A stretch of DNA of 57,882 nt from Bacteroidales bacterium (GCA_015060965.1 SUXN01000015.1:1-57882); one strand, 5' to 3'; shown: positions 17,620-28,120, counted from the stretch's first letter. Notes: generated by a model not told the origin, from the letters alone. Translations and numbers: made by a program.

Positions 17620-18804
17620 ATGATAAAAAAGAGAATCCTGACAATCCTGCTGACGGTACTTATGGTGCTGCCGGCGCTTGCACAGAAAGAACAATTCAAC
17701 CCTATATATACAGGTGTTACCTCCCTGTCTATTGCTCCTGATGCACGCGCGGGAGCCCTGGGAGATGTCGGTGTGGCAACCGAGGCCGATGCCAATTCGC
17801 AGTACTGGAACCCTGCCAAGTATCCTTTCAATATTGCAAGAGCGGGTGTTTCAATGTCCTATACTCCCTGGTTGCGTCAGCTGGTAAGTGACATTGACCT
17901 CATTAATCTTGCCGGTTTCTACCGCATAGGTGACTATTCGGCAGTCAGTGCTTCGCTCACATACTTTTCGCTCGGAGAGGTGTTTGTGGAGAATGAGATG
18001 ACCATCAAACCGTACGAGATGGCATTGGATGTGGCTTATTCGCGCATGCTTTCCGAGACTTTCTCGGCTGCTGTAGCCTTGCGTTACATACATAGCGACC
18101 TGCAGTATAACTATGCAGAGGATATGTCTCCGGGCAGTGCCTTTGCTGCTGACATCGCGCTCTATTATAACAATTATATAATGATAGGCAACCGTGAGTG
18201 TATGCTCGGCCTTGGTCTTAACGCATCGAATATCGGTACAAAGATATCATACGACGATGGTGCGACAAATGAGTTTATCCCCACAAATCTCCGTTTGGGA
18301 GCTTCTCTGCTTATCCCCATCGACGAGTACAATACAATCTCGTTCAGTGCCGACCTGAACAAACTGTTGGTGCCCACACGCCCCACTTACAGCCAGTTCC
18401 TTGAGGAGAACGGATATGAGCAGGGTGACAATTCTTACTATTCGGAGTACCAGACCTGGCTCGAGAGCACAGGATATAATGATATCTCTTCAATATCGGG
18501 TATCTTCAAGTCTTTCGGTGATGCCCCGGGCGGTTTCAGCGAGGAACTCAAGGAAATATACGGAGGTATCGGTGTCGAGTATTGCTACAACCAGCAGTTC
18601 TCTGTGCGCGGAGGTTACCATTACGAGAATGAGTTCAAGGGCAACCGCAAATATTTTACGGTGGGTGCAGGTTTCCGTATGAGCGTCTTCTCGCTCGATG
18701 CGGCATACCTTATTTCAACCGCTCAGAACAACCCGCTCGACCAGACATTGCGTTTCTCGCTGTCGTTCGACCTCGACGGCTTGAGAGACCTCTTCAGACG
18801 TTAA
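17620..18804 (+). CDS. porV: Type IX secretion outer-membrane protein PorV
   Basis: A 394-residue outer-membrane beta-barrel of the FadL-like PorV/LptO group with a signal peptide (cut after LPALA). The N-terminus after cleavage is typical (FNPIYTGVTSLSIAPDARAG, then LGDVGVATEADANSQYWNPA). PorV shuttles cargo bearing sorting domains from the translocon to the PorU sortase. It follows porU by 55 bases and is followed by ispF after 12 bases. The C-terminal strand (LRFSLSFDLDGLRDLFRR) ends the barrel. Confidence 0.93.
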   Translation: MIKKRILTILLTVLMVLPALAQKEQFNPIYTGVTSLSIAPDARAGALGDVGVATEADANSQYWNPAKYPFNIARAGVSMSYTPWLRQLVSDIDLINLAGFYRIGDYSAVSASLTYFSLGEVFVENEMTIKPYEMALDVAYSRMLSETFSAAVALRYIHSDLQYNYAEDMSPGSAFAADIALYYNNYIMIGNRECMLGLGLNASNIGTKISYDDGATNEFIPTNLRLGASLLIPIDEYNTISFSADLNKLLVPTRPTYSQFLEENGYEQGDNSYYSEYQTWLESTGYNDISSISGIFKSFGDAPGGFSEELKEIYGGIGVEYCYNQQFSVRGGYHYENEFKGNRKYFTVGAGFRMSVFSLDAAYLISTAQNNPLDQTLRFSLSFDLDGLRDLFRR

Positions 18805-18816
18805 AAATGACAACAT

Positions 18817-19293
18817 ATGATAAGAGTAGGATTTGGAATTGATGTGCACCGCTTTGTCGAGAACCGTGACCTTTGGATAGGTGGTGTAAAGATACCTTAT
18901 GAATTCGGTCTTGCAGGGCACTCCGATGCCGATGTGCTCATTCACGCCATCTGTGACGCGCTTCTGGGCGCCGCAAATCTGCGTGACATCGGTTACCAGT
19001 TTCCGGATACTTCTGCCGAGTTCCTGAATATCGACAGTAAGATTCTGTTGCGACGCACAGGCGAGCTCCTCAAAGAGAAAGGTTACAGAATAGGTAATAT
19101 TGATTCTACCGTTGCTGCGCAGGCACCGAAACTGAATCCGCATATCCCTTCCATGCAGGAGACTATGGCCACGGTACTGGGTATTGACCCCGACTGTCTT
19201 TCAATAAAGGCCACTACAACCGAAAAACTCGGCTTCGAGGGGCGCAAGGAGGGTATTACAGCGTACGCTACGGTACTCATAGAGAAAGATTGA
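18817..19293 (+). CDS. ispF: 2-C-methyl-D-erythritol 2,4-cyclodiphosphate synthase
   Basis: A 158-residue enzyme of the non-mevalonate isoprenoid pathway. It cyclises CDP-methylerythritol 2-phosphate to the 2,4-cyclodiphosphate with release of CMP. The zinc-site start GFGIDVHRFVENRDLWIGGV, the segment GHSDADVLIHAICDALLGAA and the C-terminal TTTEKLGFEGRKEGI are all present, and the length is standard. It sits 12 bases after porV and 6 before a phosphoesterase. The product feeds isopentenyl diphosphate, which UppS (23.5 kb) uses for the undecaprenyl carrier. Confidence 0.96.
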   Translation: MIRVGFGIDVHRFVENRDLWIGGVKIPYEFGLAGHSDADVLIHAICDALLGAANLRDIGYQFPDTSAEFLNIDSKILLRRTGELLKEKGYRIGNIDSTVAAQAPKLNPHIPSMQETMATVLGIDPDCLSIKATTTEKLGFEGRKEGITAYATVLIEKD

Positions 19294-19299
19294 CAGGTT

Positions 19300-20130
19300 A
19301 TGAAACGGAGAACCTCGTGGTTGTTATCCATAATGTTATCGGCAGCAGTAATGCTGCTGATTTCGTCTTGTGCCACTCTCTCCTCAAGCGGTGTGGGGCG
19401 AATAAAGGAGTACGGCATCGAGAGTGCCAGGATCCCGGTGGACTATGATGGCTGCAGGGTGGCTTTTGTGTCCGACATACATTATCCCAGTCTTTTTACT
19501 CCCAAGAGGCTCAAGAGGCTTGTGGCTGCCCTTGAGGAGATGCGGCCCGACTTTCTTCTGCTTGGCGGCGACTATGTTACGCATGATGATTCCATAAGGT
19601 CTTTGTTTTCGGCATTGGAATGTGTACAGCCGCGTTACGGAACGTATGCAGTGCTCGGCAACCATGAGAGGAGGAACAGTCCTCAGATTGCGCAGGCAAT
19701 GGAGATGCATGGAGTTGTGTTGCTGGCAGATAGCATTGCCCGTTTGGGAACCGACGAAGAACCGCTTTTTATAGCAGGCATACGAGATAGCTTCTCCTGT
19801 GACTCTGCAATGCTGCAACGGGTGAATGACCTTGAGGATAAGGGCTTTGTGATTCTGCTTGCTCATACTCCCGACTATGCAGAACGTTCATCAGTCAATG
19901 CAGATGTAGTTCTGTCCGGGCATACTCACGGCGGTCAGGTGAGCTTTTTCGGGCTCTATACTCCTGTCAAAAATACGCAATACGGCAACCGCTTCTTGAG
20001 TGGGCGCAATGTTTCTACTGTTGGTACAACAGTCATTACAACGAACGGTGTGGGTACATCACGCAAAAAGGTGCGTTTCTGCGCTCCGAGCGAAGTTGTC
20101 TTGCTTACATTGAAAAAGGTTGTCCGTTAA
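19300..20130 (+). CDS. Membrane-anchored metallophosphoesterase (YkuE-like)
   Basis: A 276-residue protein with an N-terminal hydrophobic segment ending in a lipobox-like LISSC (Cys24), so it is probably envelope-anchored. The calcineurin-like motifs appear in order: SDIHYP, LGGDYV, GNHE, LLAHTP and GHTHGGQ, giving a complete dimetal site. The closest type is the YkuE/LpxG-like group, some members of which cleave UDP-diacylglucosamine or other phosphoesters; the substrate here is not known. It follows ispF by 6 bases and probably ends the rex-porU operon. Confidence 0.85.
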   Translation: MKRRTSWLLSIMLSAAVMLLISSCATLSSSGVGRIKEYGIESARIPVDYDGCRVAFVSDIHYPSLFTPKRLKRLVAALEEMRPDFLLLGGDYVTHDDSIRSLFSALECVQPRYGTYAVLGNHERRNSPQIAQAMEMHGVVLLADSIARLGTDEEPLFIAGIRDSFSCDSAMLQRVNDLEDKGFVILLAHTPDYAERSSVNADVVLSGHTHGGQVSFFGLYTPVKNTQYGNRFLSGRNVSTVGTTVITTNGVGTSRKKVRFCAPSEVVLLTLKKVVR

Positions 20131-20217
20131 CCGATATTTTGCCATACCCACTCTTTTTTGTATATTCGTGTCCTATAAGCCCCGTTAGTTGCTTGAAATT
20201 GTGAAAATAATTTACAA

Positions 20218-21279
20218 ATGAATAGTTTCTCATCCCGTGACAAGTTGTATATGCGGCGCTGTCTTCAGCTCGCAAGATGCGGTGCCGGTAGCACTTCGCC
20301 TAATCCCATGGTAGGTGCGGTGATAGTGTGTGACGACCGTGTCATAGGTGAGGGGTATCACATACGCGCAGGTGAACCGCATGCAGAGGTCAATGCAGTT
20401 AACTCTGTCAAAGAGTGTGATCTGCCTCTTCTTGAACGCTCTACAATTTATGTGAGCCTTGAACCCTGCTCTCACTATGGCAAGACTCCTCCTTGCTGCG
20501 ACCTTATAATCGCCCGTCGCATTGCAAGGGTGGTGATTGCTACAACAGACTTCAACCTCCAGGTCAATGGAGGCGGAATAGCCCGTATGCGTGAGGCCGG
20601 CATTGAGGTGCTTGTGGGACTTCTTGAGACCGAAAGTCGCCGATTAAATGGTGCTTTTTTTGCCTTTCATCAGAGAAAACGTCCTTTTGTTACCTTAAAG
20701 TGGGCGCAGAGTGCCGACGGCTTTATCGACAGGCGACGCAGTGGTGGCAAGGCTTTGGGCATTTCCAGTGGTGTTTCACGTGTGGCAGTGCACAAATTGC
20801 GCTCAATGCACGATGCCATCCTTGTGGGTACGCGAACAGCCTTGCTTGATGATCCTTCGCTTGACGTACGCCATTGGACTGGGCGAGCCCCGCTCCGTCT
20901 TGTGATTGACCGTGATGGGGTGTTGCCTCTTGGACTGAGGCTGTTTGATGGCTCGTTGCCGACGGTTGTCTTCACGTCGGTCCATCGTCAAGAGTTGATT
21001 GGTAAAAATATTGAACAAGTAAATCTCGATTTCTCTTGTGAGGTGATTCCTCAGATATTGGCATTTGTGTATTCACGGAAATTGAATAGCCTGCTTGTCG
21101 AAGGTGGCGCAGTGTTGTTGCGCTCATTTATTGATACAGGTTTATGGGATGTAATACGTGTCGAGGTTAATCCTCTATTGTCTGTGGGCGAGGGTGTTGC
21201 CGCGCCGGCTCTCCCGGATCCGGCGCCGGTACGCGAAGAGCAGTGCGGCGGAAACAGAATTCTCTATTTCGAGCAGTAG
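20218..21279 (+). CDS. ribD: Riboflavin biosynthesis deaminase/reductase RibD
   Basis: A 353-residue bifunctional enzyme. The N-terminal cytidine-deaminase-like domain has the zinc site H55-A-E57 (HAEVNA) and Cys84/Cys93 in PCSHYGKTPPC, which deaminates the pyrimidine after GTP opening. The C-terminal RibD_C reductase domain starts near residue 147 (RPFVTLKWAQSADGFID) and reduces the ribosyl group with NADPH, with LLVEGGAVLLRSF near the end. The other rib genes are not in the window. It lies 87 bases after the phosphoesterase on the same strand. Confidence 0.95.
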   Translation: MNSFSSRDKLYMRRCLQLARCGAGSTSPNPMVGAVIVCDDRVIGEGYHIRAGEPHAEVNAVNSVKECDLPLLERSTIYVSLEPCSHYGKTPPCCDLIIARRIARVVIATTDFNLQVNGGGIARMREAGIEVLVGLLETESRRLNGAFFAFHQRKRPFVTLKWAQSADGFIDRRRSGGKALGISSGVSRVAVHKLRSMHDAILVGTRTALLDDPSLDVRHWTGRAPLRLVIDRDGVLPLGLRLFDGSLPTVVFTSVHRQELIGKNIEQVNLDFSCEVIPQILAFVYSRKLNSLLVEGGAVLLRSFIDTGLWDVIRVEVNPLLSVGEGVAAPALPDPAPVREEQCGGNRILYFEQ

Positions 21280-21406
21280 ACCATATTTTTAATACCTATT
21301 CCCCAGAATCCATGCTTTTTGTGCAAATTGTCCCAAAAAATGCCTCGCTAATATTTAAAATATTATAAATAACGCGCGAAAAATCTCGTAAACCGAAAAA
21401 TGTTGC

Positions 21407-21414
21407 TAATTTTG
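21407..21414 (+). promoter_or_regulatory. -7 promoter box upstream of DUF6242 gene
   Basis: TAATTTTG matches the Bacteroides -7 consensus TAnnTTTG. Transcription would begin near 21421, which makes the TTG at 21419 an unlikely start and supports ATG 21440. The -33 element is not recognisable. This promoter probably serves the envelope block that follows. Confidence 0.5.
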
Positions 21415-21439
21415 CAGGTTGAATGTAATATGTAAATTT

Positions 21440-22810
21440 ATGAAAAGAAACCTTGCAACATATTTCGCGCTTTTCTCGTTGGTTTTTGTGGCAATCTCTT
21501 GCGGCAGCAGTGACGAGAATGAGTATGAACTTTCGCCTTATGCAATGCTGAAATCTTTCAGCCTCGGCAACATCAGGTCTGCATATCCGTCTTTTACCTC
21601 AACCGGTGAAGATACACTTGTGTTGAAGACTGTCCAGATGACCGCTTTCCCCTTTACGATCAATCAGGTTACAGGTGAAGTCTATAACAACGACTCGCTT
21701 CCTTATGCAACCGACATTACAAGGGTAGTGGCGAAGTTTGTTGTTAATGGCGTGGCGTCAATCTATGTTGACAGCCTTGATTCTTATGAACACCTCCTCA
21801 CGACCGATTCTGTAGACTTCACTTCTCCACGTAAACTGCGTATATATTCCGAAGACGCTGAATACTATAAAGACTACATTGTGAGAATAAATGTACATCA
21901 GGTTGAGCCGGAATTGATGGTGTGGAGCAAGTTTCCTGCTGTTGAGGGGCTCGTTCCCGTGCGTGCAGTAGAGGCAAACGGGGCGATGTTCCTGTTCGGC
22001 AAGGATAGCAATGGTGTTGCAACTGTAGCTTCAACTGCTTTGGAGGGTGTTCCGGCTTGGGAGAATGCTCCTGTTTCAGGTCTGCCAGCCGATGCGGATC
22101 TTTCGACAATCCAGCTGTTCAATGGCGTATTATATGCTGTTGCCGGCGGCAACGTTTATGCTTCGGCTGATGGTATCGTATGGACTTTGTCGGCAAGTGA
22201 CACAGGGGCGGTAGCCATCGTTGGCGCTTCGGAAGAGGATGGTAAACTTTGGATCGCCGGTAGCCAGGGGCTGCTTTGGAGTGAGGATGGCGCAGCATTT
22301 GCAGTCAGCGAGGCTTTGCCCGAAAACTTCCCGCTCTACGGCGTTTCTTTGGCTTCCTATCCGTTGAATCACAACAAGAATATAATCCGTTATATGCTTG
22401 TAGGTTATACGACTGAGTCCAAAGACGGTGAGCCTGCTGTCTGGAGCAAGCTTTCAACCGAGGCCATGTGGACAAACTACAAGAACGAGGAAAACAAGTA
22501 TGAGTGTCCGGCCCTTGAGGGATTGTCGGTAGTCAGATATGATGATTACCTTTATGCCGTAGGCGGTGCCGGCACGGTAAACGGTCAGGAGGTGGCGCCA
22601 TTGAACTCTTTCTACATTTCCAAGGACAATGGCATTACCTGGAAAATCTCAACCGGCTTCTACCAGCGCTTGCCTGAAGAACTTATCGGTGATGATGCAC
22701 CTTTTGCCGTGGCAGTAGACTCGAATAACTTTATGTGGATTATTAATTCGGGAACAGAAGGCGGTGCCTGGAAAGGTATCATAAACCGTCTGGGTTTCGA
22801 AAAGAGATAA
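21440..22810 (+). CDS. DUF6242 lipoprotein with propeller-like C-terminal region
   Basis: A 456-residue lipoprotein (lipobox ISCGSS, Cys at about residue 21). The N-terminal part (about 25-160) resembles the DUF6242 domain, a beta-sandwich with a 'YKDYIVRINVH' end as in bacterial Ig-like modules. The rest has repeated tryptophan- and glycine-rich strands (DGIVWTLSASD, LLWSEDGAAF, DNGITWKISTGF) that look like sialidase/kelch-type propeller blades. Function is unknown. It is conserved, in my memory, ahead of the DUF6089-uppS-bamA genes in Bacteroidales, and the next gene begins one base after its stop. Confidence 0.75.
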   Translation: MKRNLATYFALFSLVFVAISCGSSDENEYELSPYAMLKSFSLGNIRSAYPSFTSTGEDTLVLKTVQMTAFPFTINQVTGEVYNNDSLPYATDITRVVAKFVVNGVASIYVDSLDSYEHLLTTDSVDFTSPRKLRIYSEDAEYYKDYIVRINVHQVEPELMVWSKFPAVEGLVPVRAVEANGAMFLFGKDSNGVATVASTALEGVPAWENAPVSGLPADADLSTIQLFNGVLYAVAGGNVYASADGIVWTLSASDTGAVAIVGASEEDGKLWIAGSQGLLWSEDGAAFAVSEALPENFPLYGVSLASYPLNHNKNIIRYMLVGYTTESKDGEPAVWSKLSTEAMWTNYKNEENKYECPALEGLSVVRYDDYLYAVGGAGTVNGQEVAPLNSFYISKDNGITWKISTGFYQRLPEELIGDDAPFAVAVDSNNFMWIINSGTEGGAWKGIINRLGFEKR

Positions 22811-22811
22811 A

Positions 22812-23513
22812 ATGGGGTACAATGGGGTTATACGCAGTCTGTTTGTAGGTGCAATGATGTTGTGCCTGTCGGGCGTTGTGCGTGCCGATAACCTCGAGTA
22901 CCGTTACGAAGTGGGCGTGATGGTTGGAGGAAGCAGCTATTATGGTGATGCCAACTACAGTTCACTGATGAATAATATGAACATAATGGGTGGTATTGTG
23001 GGACGTTACAATATCAATCCGCGTTTGGCAGTGAAGGCAAACCTCGCGGTAGCGAGGATATCGGGAAGTACGGCCGATTTCGACAATCGCTTTCCGGGCG
23101 GTGATGTCGATTTCTCGCGTACCCTGTATGATTTGGGTGCGCAGTTCGAGTGCCATTTCTTTGCATATGGCGATGGCTCGGGTTACAAGCGTACCCGTCG
23201 TCTTGCGCCATATATATTTGCAGGTGCAGGCCTGACTTTTGCACCGGAACCTGCAGAAAATGTCTTCACGATGAATCTGCCTGTGGGCCTGGGTGTGAAA
23301 TACAAGATTGCCCCACGCATAAACCTCGGGTGTGAACTGTCGTTCCGCTTTACGCTGAGCGATGACCTTGATGTTACAAAAGAGACAGCTCCGGTGCTCA
23401 GTGATCCGTATGGTATAAAAAGCAGCGGCTTCAAGAACAAGGACAGCTACTCTTTCTTGTCGATATCGGTAACTTATGACTTATCTCCTAAATACAGGAA
23501 ATGCAATAATTAG
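22812..23513 (+). CDS. DUF6089 outer-membrane beta-barrel protein
   Basis: A 233-residue protein with a signal peptide (cut near GVVRA) and a start to the mature part typical of DUF6089 ([20 protein letters not shown]). The strands alternate as in small 8- or 10-stranded barrels and the last strand reads [15 protein letters not shown]. Its role is not established. It lies directly ahead of uppS and bamA, so a link with outer-membrane assembly is likely by context only. Confidence 0.85.
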   Translation: MGYNGVIRSLFVGAMMLCLSGVVRADNLEYRYEVGVMVGGSSYYGDANYSSLMNNMNIMGGIVGRYNINPRLAVKANLAVARISGSTADFDNRFPGGDVDFSRTLYDLGAQFECHFFAYGDGSGYKRTRRLAPYIFAGAGLTFAPEPAENVFTMNLPVGLGVKYKIAPRINLGCELSFRFTLSDDLDVTKETAPVLSDPYGIKSSGFKNKDSYSFLSISVTYDLSPKYRKCNN

Positions 23514-23524
23514 AATTAGTGACT

Positions 23525-24271
23525 ATGAACTACATTGAACAGATTGACCGTAATAATATCCCGCAGCACATTGCGATAATAATGGACGGCAATGGCCGTT
23601 GGGCACAGTTGCGCGGTAAAGAGCGCGCCGAGGGACATCAGGCTGGCGCTGCAACAGTCCGCAGCCTTGTCGAGAATTGTGTCCGCATGGGTGTACGATA
23701 CCTGACTCTATATACTTTTTCAACCGAGAACTGGAACCGCCCCGCAGCTGAAGTGGCTGCGCTTATGGCGTTGCTTTTTGAGCAGATAGAGGAGGAGATC
23801 TTTGTGAAGAACAATGTCGGTTTCAGAGTCATCGGTGATATGAGCCTTTTGCCTGATAAGGTACGCGAGCGCCTTGAGGCGTGTATCGCGCGTACTGCAG
23901 GCAATGACCGCATGACACTTGTGCTCGCCCTCAGCTACTCTGCAAAATGGGAAATCACCGAGGCTGTGCGCTCTTTGGCACGCAAGGCCAAGGCCGGCGA
24001 GATTGCTGTGGAAGATATCGATGAGAAGATGATTTCTCAGGAACTTACGACAAACTTCATGCCCGATCCGGATCTGCTCATCCGTACAGGCAAAGAGGTG
24101 CGTCTGAGCAACTTCCTTCTGTGGCAGGCCGCTTATTCCGAGCTATATTTTACCGAGGTCCTGTGGCCTGATTTCGATAATGAACAGTTGCATAAGGCTG
24201 TGTATGAGTATCAGCACCGTCAGCGTCGTTACGGTTTGACAGGTGAGCAGGTAACAAACGAAGAAAAATGA
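23525..24271 (+). CDS. uppS: Isoprenyl transferase (undecaprenyl diphosphate synthase)
   Basis: A 248-residue cis-prenyltransferase that adds isopentenyl units to farnesyl diphosphate, making the C55 carrier for peptidoglycan and other wall polymers. The motif [11 protein letters not shown] with the catalytic Asp, [13 protein letters not shown] and the C-terminal [19 protein letters not shown] are all present. ATG 23525 is preferred over a GTG two codons upstream. The stop overlaps the bamA start by four bases (ATGA), so the two are translationally coupled. Confidence 0.96.
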   Translation: MNYIEQIDRNNIPQHIAIIMDGNGRWAQLRGKERAEGHQAGAATVRSLVENCVRMGVRYLTLYTFSTENWNRPAAEVAALMALLFEQIEEEIFVKNNVGFRVIGDMSLLPDKVRERLEACIARTAGNDRMTLVLALSYSAKWEITEAVRSLARKAKAGEIAVEDIDEKMISQELTTNFMPDPDLLIRTGKEVRLSNFLLWQAAYSELYFTEVLWPDFDNEQLHKAVYEYQHRQRRYGLTGEQVTNEEK

Positions 24272-26925
24272 TGAAAAAACAGAAAAAGATGAGATATTTC
24301 CACTCTTTGAGAATGTTGCTGCTGGCGGCGGTAGCCTTTTGTGCAGTCGCGGTGTCGGCGCAGCAGACAATAGAAAAACCGACAATACTTTATACCAACA
24401 ATCCTCCGAAATACAAGATTGCCGGAATAAACCTTTCCGGAGTCGATAATCTTGAGCCTGCTGTGGTGATAGGTATTTCGGGTCTCTCTGTCGGTGATGT
24501 CATTGCCGTTCCCGGCGATGCCGTTACAGATGCCATCAAACGCTTCTGGAAGCATGGCCTTTTTGAGGATGTTGTCATAACAGCCGACAGTATAAAGGGC
24601 AATGATATATATATAGGTATTGCTCTCAACCAGCGTCCGCGTGTATCGCAGTTGAATATCTTGGGTGTAAAGAAGAGCGAGAAAGAGGATCTCCAACTCA
24701 AGATCGGTATCATCAAGGGTAACCAGATTACCCCTGATATCATTGACCGTGCAACAAAGATAATAAAGAACTACTATGACGATAAGGGTTACAAGAATGC
24801 CGAGGTCAAGGTGGTACAGCGTCCCGATGTAACCGGTGACAACCGTGTTATCGTCGATGTGGAGATTGACAAGAAGGATAAGATAAAGGTTCATCGCATT
24901 TATATAGAAGGTACGGATGCTCTTCCCGAGAAGAAGGTCAGATATGCGATGAAGAAGACACGAGAGAAGACTCGTCTTGACAACTTGTGGCACGCAATCT
25001 TCCGTTCAAAGAAGTTCACCGAGGAACGTTATGCCGAGGACAAGGAGAAGATTCTTGAGCGTTACAACGAGCAGGGTTACCGCGATGCCCGCATTGTCAA
25101 GGATAGCGTTGTGATGTTTGACGACAGCAGTGTGGATATCTATCTTGGAATGGAAGAAGGCAACAAGTACCACATCCGCAGTATCAAGTGGGTGGGTAAC
25201 AGTGTGTTCTCTACCGCTTACCTTGACTACGCATTGCGTCTGAAGGCTGGTGATGTATATAACCAGAAGGAACTCGAAGATCGCCTGCTGTTTGATGAGG
25301 ATGCCATAAAGAACCTTTATTATAATGAGGGTTACGTCTTCTTCAATGTGATTCCAACCGAGGCACGCATCGAGAATGATTCTGTTGACCTTGAGCTGCG
25401 TATGGTAGAGGGTGTTCAGGCAACGATAGACAGGGTGACAATCTCGGGTAACGACCGTCTCTATGAGGAGGTTGTGCGCCGTGAACTCTATACCTTGCCG
25501 GGTAGTCTCTTCTCAATGGATGCCCTTGAGCGCTCATTCCGTCAGATTGCGAATATGGGACACTTTGACCCCGAGGCCATTGACCCTGGTGTGGTGCCTA
25601 ACCCCACGAACGGTACAGTGGACATGAACTGGAAACTGCAGACGAAGAGCAGCGACCAGATTGAGGTCTCTGCCGGTTGGGGACAAACCGGTGTCATCGG
25701 TAAGCTCTCGTTGAAGTTCACGAACTTCTCAATGCGCAACATGTTTAAGAAGAAAGCATTGCGTCGTGGCTTCATCCCGCAGGGCGACGGTCAGACACTT
25801 ACTATCAGCGCGCAGTCCAACGGACGCTACTACCAGTCTTACAGCATATCGTTCTTCGACCCGTGGTTCGGCCGCAAGCGCCCGAACTCATTCTCTGTAT
25901 CTGCATTCATGTCAATACAGACCGACGTTGCCGACAGCTACTATAACTCGGCCTACTACAACAACTATACGAACTATCTGTATGGTTACGGAAACTATAA
26001 CGGAGGCTATGGCTACAACAATATGTCGTCATATTATGATCCTGACAAGTATATAAAGATGTATGGTGTCTCAATAGGTTGGGGACGTCGTCTGCAGTGG
26101 CCCGATGACAACTTCACTTTGTCGGCTGAGCTCAACTACCAGATGTACTCTCTCAAGGACTGGCAGTACTTTCTCATTACCGACGGTAACTGTAACAATG
26201 TCAACCTTACCCTGTCGCTTGGCCGCAACACCATCATGAACCCCTTCTTCCCGCGTGAAGGATCGGAGTTCTCGTTGGTGGCTTCGGCAACACCTCCTTA
26301 CTCGTTGTGGGACGGCAAGGACTATGCGAACCTTGCAAAGACTCCGGGTACCCCCACATACAAGGATGAGTTGCGTGAGAAACATAAGTGGATTGAGTAT
26401 TACAAGATCAAGTTCCGTAGCAAGACGTATACCTCGCTCACCGAGGGCAAGCATAACCTTGTGCTCATGACACGTGCCGATTTCGGTATCCTGGGCAGCT
26501 ACGACAGAAACAAGAAGTCTCCGTTCGAGACATTCTATGTGGGCGGTGACGGAATGAGCGGTTATTCATACAACTATGCTACCGATATGATTGCCCTGCG
26601 CGGTTACGAGAACGGTAGTCTCACACCTTACGGTTATGAGGGTTACGCTTATACACGTCTTGGTCTTGAGCTCCGTTTCCCGTTCATGTTGCAGAGCTCT
26701 ACCACAATCTATGGCCTTGCCTTTGTAGAGGGCGGTAACGCATGGAACGATGCTTCAAAGTTCAATCTTTTCGACCTCAAGCGCAGTGCCGGTGTGGGTG
26801 TACGTATCTACTTGCAGATGATTGGTCTCGTTGGTCTTGACTGGGCTTACGGTTTCGATAATGTGTTCGGTTCGTCACAGTATGGTGGAAGCCACTTCCA
26901 CTTTATCCTGGGACAGGAATTCTAA
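24268..26925 (+). CDS. bamA: Outer-membrane assembly factor BamA
   Basis: An 885-residue protein with a basic N-terminus, a signal peptide (to about residue 32, VSAQQ) and a series of POTRA domains (about 45-440; e.g. [39 protein letters not shown]), followed by a 16-stranded barrel. BamA folds and inserts beta-barrel proteins such as PorV and the receptors in this window. The terminal strand ends FHFILGQEF, with the C-terminal Phe of the BAM signal. An extracellular loop near residues 555-595 is unusually rich in Tyr, Asn and Gly. Start ATG 24268 or 24271. Three OmpH-like chaperones follow. Confidence 0.95.
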   Translation: MMKKQKKMRYFHSLRMLLLAAVAFCAVAVSAQQTIEKPTILYTNNPPKYKIAGINLSGVDNLEPAVVIGISGLSVGDVIAVPGDAVTDAIKRFWKHGLFEDVVITADSIKGNDIYIGIALNQRPRVSQLNILGVKKSEKEDLQLKIGIIKGNQITPDIIDRATKIIKNYYDDKGYKNAEVKVVQRPDVTGDNRVIVDVEIDKKDKIKVHRIYIEGTDALPEKKVRYAMKKTREKTRLDNLWHAIFRSKKFTEERYAEDKEKILERYNEQGYRDARIVKDSVVMFDDSSVDIYLGMEEGNKYHIRSIKWVGNSVFSTAYLDYALRLKAGDVYNQKELEDRLLFDEDAIKNLYYNEGYVFFNVIPTEARIENDSVDLELRMVEGVQATIDRVTISGNDRLYEEVVRRELYTLPGSLFSMDALERSFRQIANMGHFDPEAIDPGVVPNPTNGTVDMNWKLQTKSSDQIEVSAGWGQTGVIGKLSLKFTNFSMRNMFKKKALRRGFIPQGDGQTLTISAQSNGRYYQSYSISFFDPWFGRKRPNSFSVSAFMSIQTDVADSYYNSAYYNNYTNYLYGYGNYNGGYGYNNMSSYYDPDKYIKMYGVSIGWGRRLQWPDDNFTLSAELNYQMYSLKDWQYFLITDGNCNNVNLTLSLGRNTIMNPFFPREGSEFSLVASATPPYSLWDGKDYANLAKTPGTPTYKDELREKHKWIEYYKIKFRSKTYTSLTEGKHNLVLMTRADFGILGSYDRNKKSPFETFYVGGDGMSGYSYNYATDMIALRGYENGSLTPYGYEGYAYTRLGLELRFPFMLQSSTTIYGLAFVEGGNAWNDASKFNLFDLKRSAGVGVRIYLQMIGLVGLDWAYGFDNVFGSSQYGGSHFHFILGQEF

Positions 26926-26945
26926 TCACTTAAACGATTGTTGTC

Positions 26946-27461
26946 ATGAAAAAACTATTGTTTACCATTGCTTTTGCCTGCATTGCCTTTGCAGGTGCCC
27001 AGGCGCAGAAATATGCGCTTGTCGATATGGAGTATATACTCAAGAATATTCCCGCGTACGAGCGTGCCAACGAACAGCTCAATCAGCAGTCAAAGCGCTG
27101 GCAGGGTGAGATTGACGAGATTATGCTCGAGGCGGAGTCCATGTACAAGAAGTACCAGAGCGAGTCGGCGTTCCTCTCCGACGAGCAGCGTACAAGCCGT
27201 GAGGAGGCTATCCTTGCCAAGGAGAAGGAGGCAAGCGAGCTAAAGCGCCAGTACTTCGGTCCGCAGGGCGAGTTCTACAAGAAACGCGAGAGTCTTATGG
27301 CACCGATTCAGGACGAGATATACAATGCGGTAAAGGAAATTTGTGAGGTAAAGAAGTATTCTATGGTCATTGACCGTGCTTCGGCAGTGAGCATAATCTA
27401 TGCCTCTCCCTCAATCGATATCAGCGGTGAGGTGCTTACAAAGCTCGGTTATGCCGATTAA
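26946..27461 (+). CDS. OmpH/Skp-family periplasmic chaperone, first copy
   Basis: A 171-residue protein with a signal peptide (MKKLLFTIAFACIAFAGAQA) and a mature start QKYALVDMEYILKNIPAY, as in OmpH/Skp proteins. A long charged helical arm (about 40-110) would form the coiled-coil tentacles of the trimer that hold unfolded outer-membrane proteins in the periplasm. It lies 20 bases after bamA, the usual client partner. Confidence 0.9.
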   Translation: MKKLLFTIAFACIAFAGAQAQKYALVDMEYILKNIPAYERANEQLNQQSKRWQGEIDEIMLEAESMYKKYQSESAFLSDEQRTSREEAILAKEKEASELKRQYFGPQGEFYKKRESLMAPIQDEIYNAVKEICEVKKYSMVIDRASAVSIIYASPSIDISGEVLTKLGYAD

Positions 27462-27501
27462 AACGCGAATAATCAAATGTTTAATATAAAATTTTAAGAA
27501 A

Positions 27502-28023
27502 ATGAAAAAGTTTTTGATTGTAATTATGTTGCTTGCTCCTATGAGCTTGCTTGCACAGAAGTTCGGTTATATGAACTCTGCAGAGTTGATCCAGTTGATG
27601 CCTGAGTTCTCAAAGGCCCAGAAGAAGCTTCAGGATCTTGAGAAAACATACACAAACGATTTCAATGCCATGCGCACTGAGCTCGAGAAGAAGGGCACAG
27701 AGTTCGAGAAACTCCAGCAGGACTCAGTTCCCGAGAATATCCTCAAGCGTCGTTACGAGGAGTTGCTTCAGATGGAGCAGCGCCTTCAGCAGGCAAGTCA
27801 GGAGTTGCAGCAGTCTCTTGCCCAGGCCGAGCAGCAGGAGATGATCGCTATCCAGACAAAGCTCCGTGATGCCCTTGATGCAGTAGGCCGTGACGGTGGT
27901 TTTGTATGTATCTTTGACCTTGCAGGTGGTGTTCCCTACATCAGCAAGTCTCTCTGTGAGGACGTTACTGCAAAGCTCCGCACAAAGCTCGGTATTCCGG
28001 CAAATGCTGTTCCCGCAAAGTAA
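27502..28023 (+). CDS. OmpH/Skp-family periplasmic chaperone, second copy
   Basis: A 173-residue paralogue of the preceding gene with a signal peptide (to MSLLAQ), mature start KFGYMNSAELIQLMPEF and a Gln/Glu-rich coiled-coil arm (about 40-115, QLEQRLQQ-like repeats). The codon use suggests high expression. A terminator-like hairpin follows 16 bases after the stop, so this gene may end the main bamA transcript. Confidence 0.9.
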   Translation: MKKFLIVIMLLAPMSLLAQKFGYMNSAELIQLMPEFSKAQKKLQDLEKTYTNDFNAMRTELEKKGTEFEKLQQDSVPENILKRRYEELLQMEQRLQQASQELQQSLAQAEQQEMIAIQTKLRDALDAVGRDGGFVCIFDLAGGVPYISKSLCEDVTAKLRTKLGIPANAVPAK

Positions 28024-28039
28024 TTGTGTTTGAATTATA

Positions 28040-28075
28040 ATAGTGGGGGATGGTTTAAATCCCCCTCTATTTGTT
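28040..28075 (+). terminator. Intrinsic terminator after second OmpH gene
   Basis: GGGGGAT (28045-28051) pairs with ATCCCCC (28059-28065), flanked by ATAG/CTAT that extend the stem past one mismatch. A short T-rich stretch follows. Confidence 0.65.
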
Positions 28076-28120
28076 TAGATTATCGGGCTGTGTGCCCTGT
28101 CTCTAAAAGATATTGTTGAT

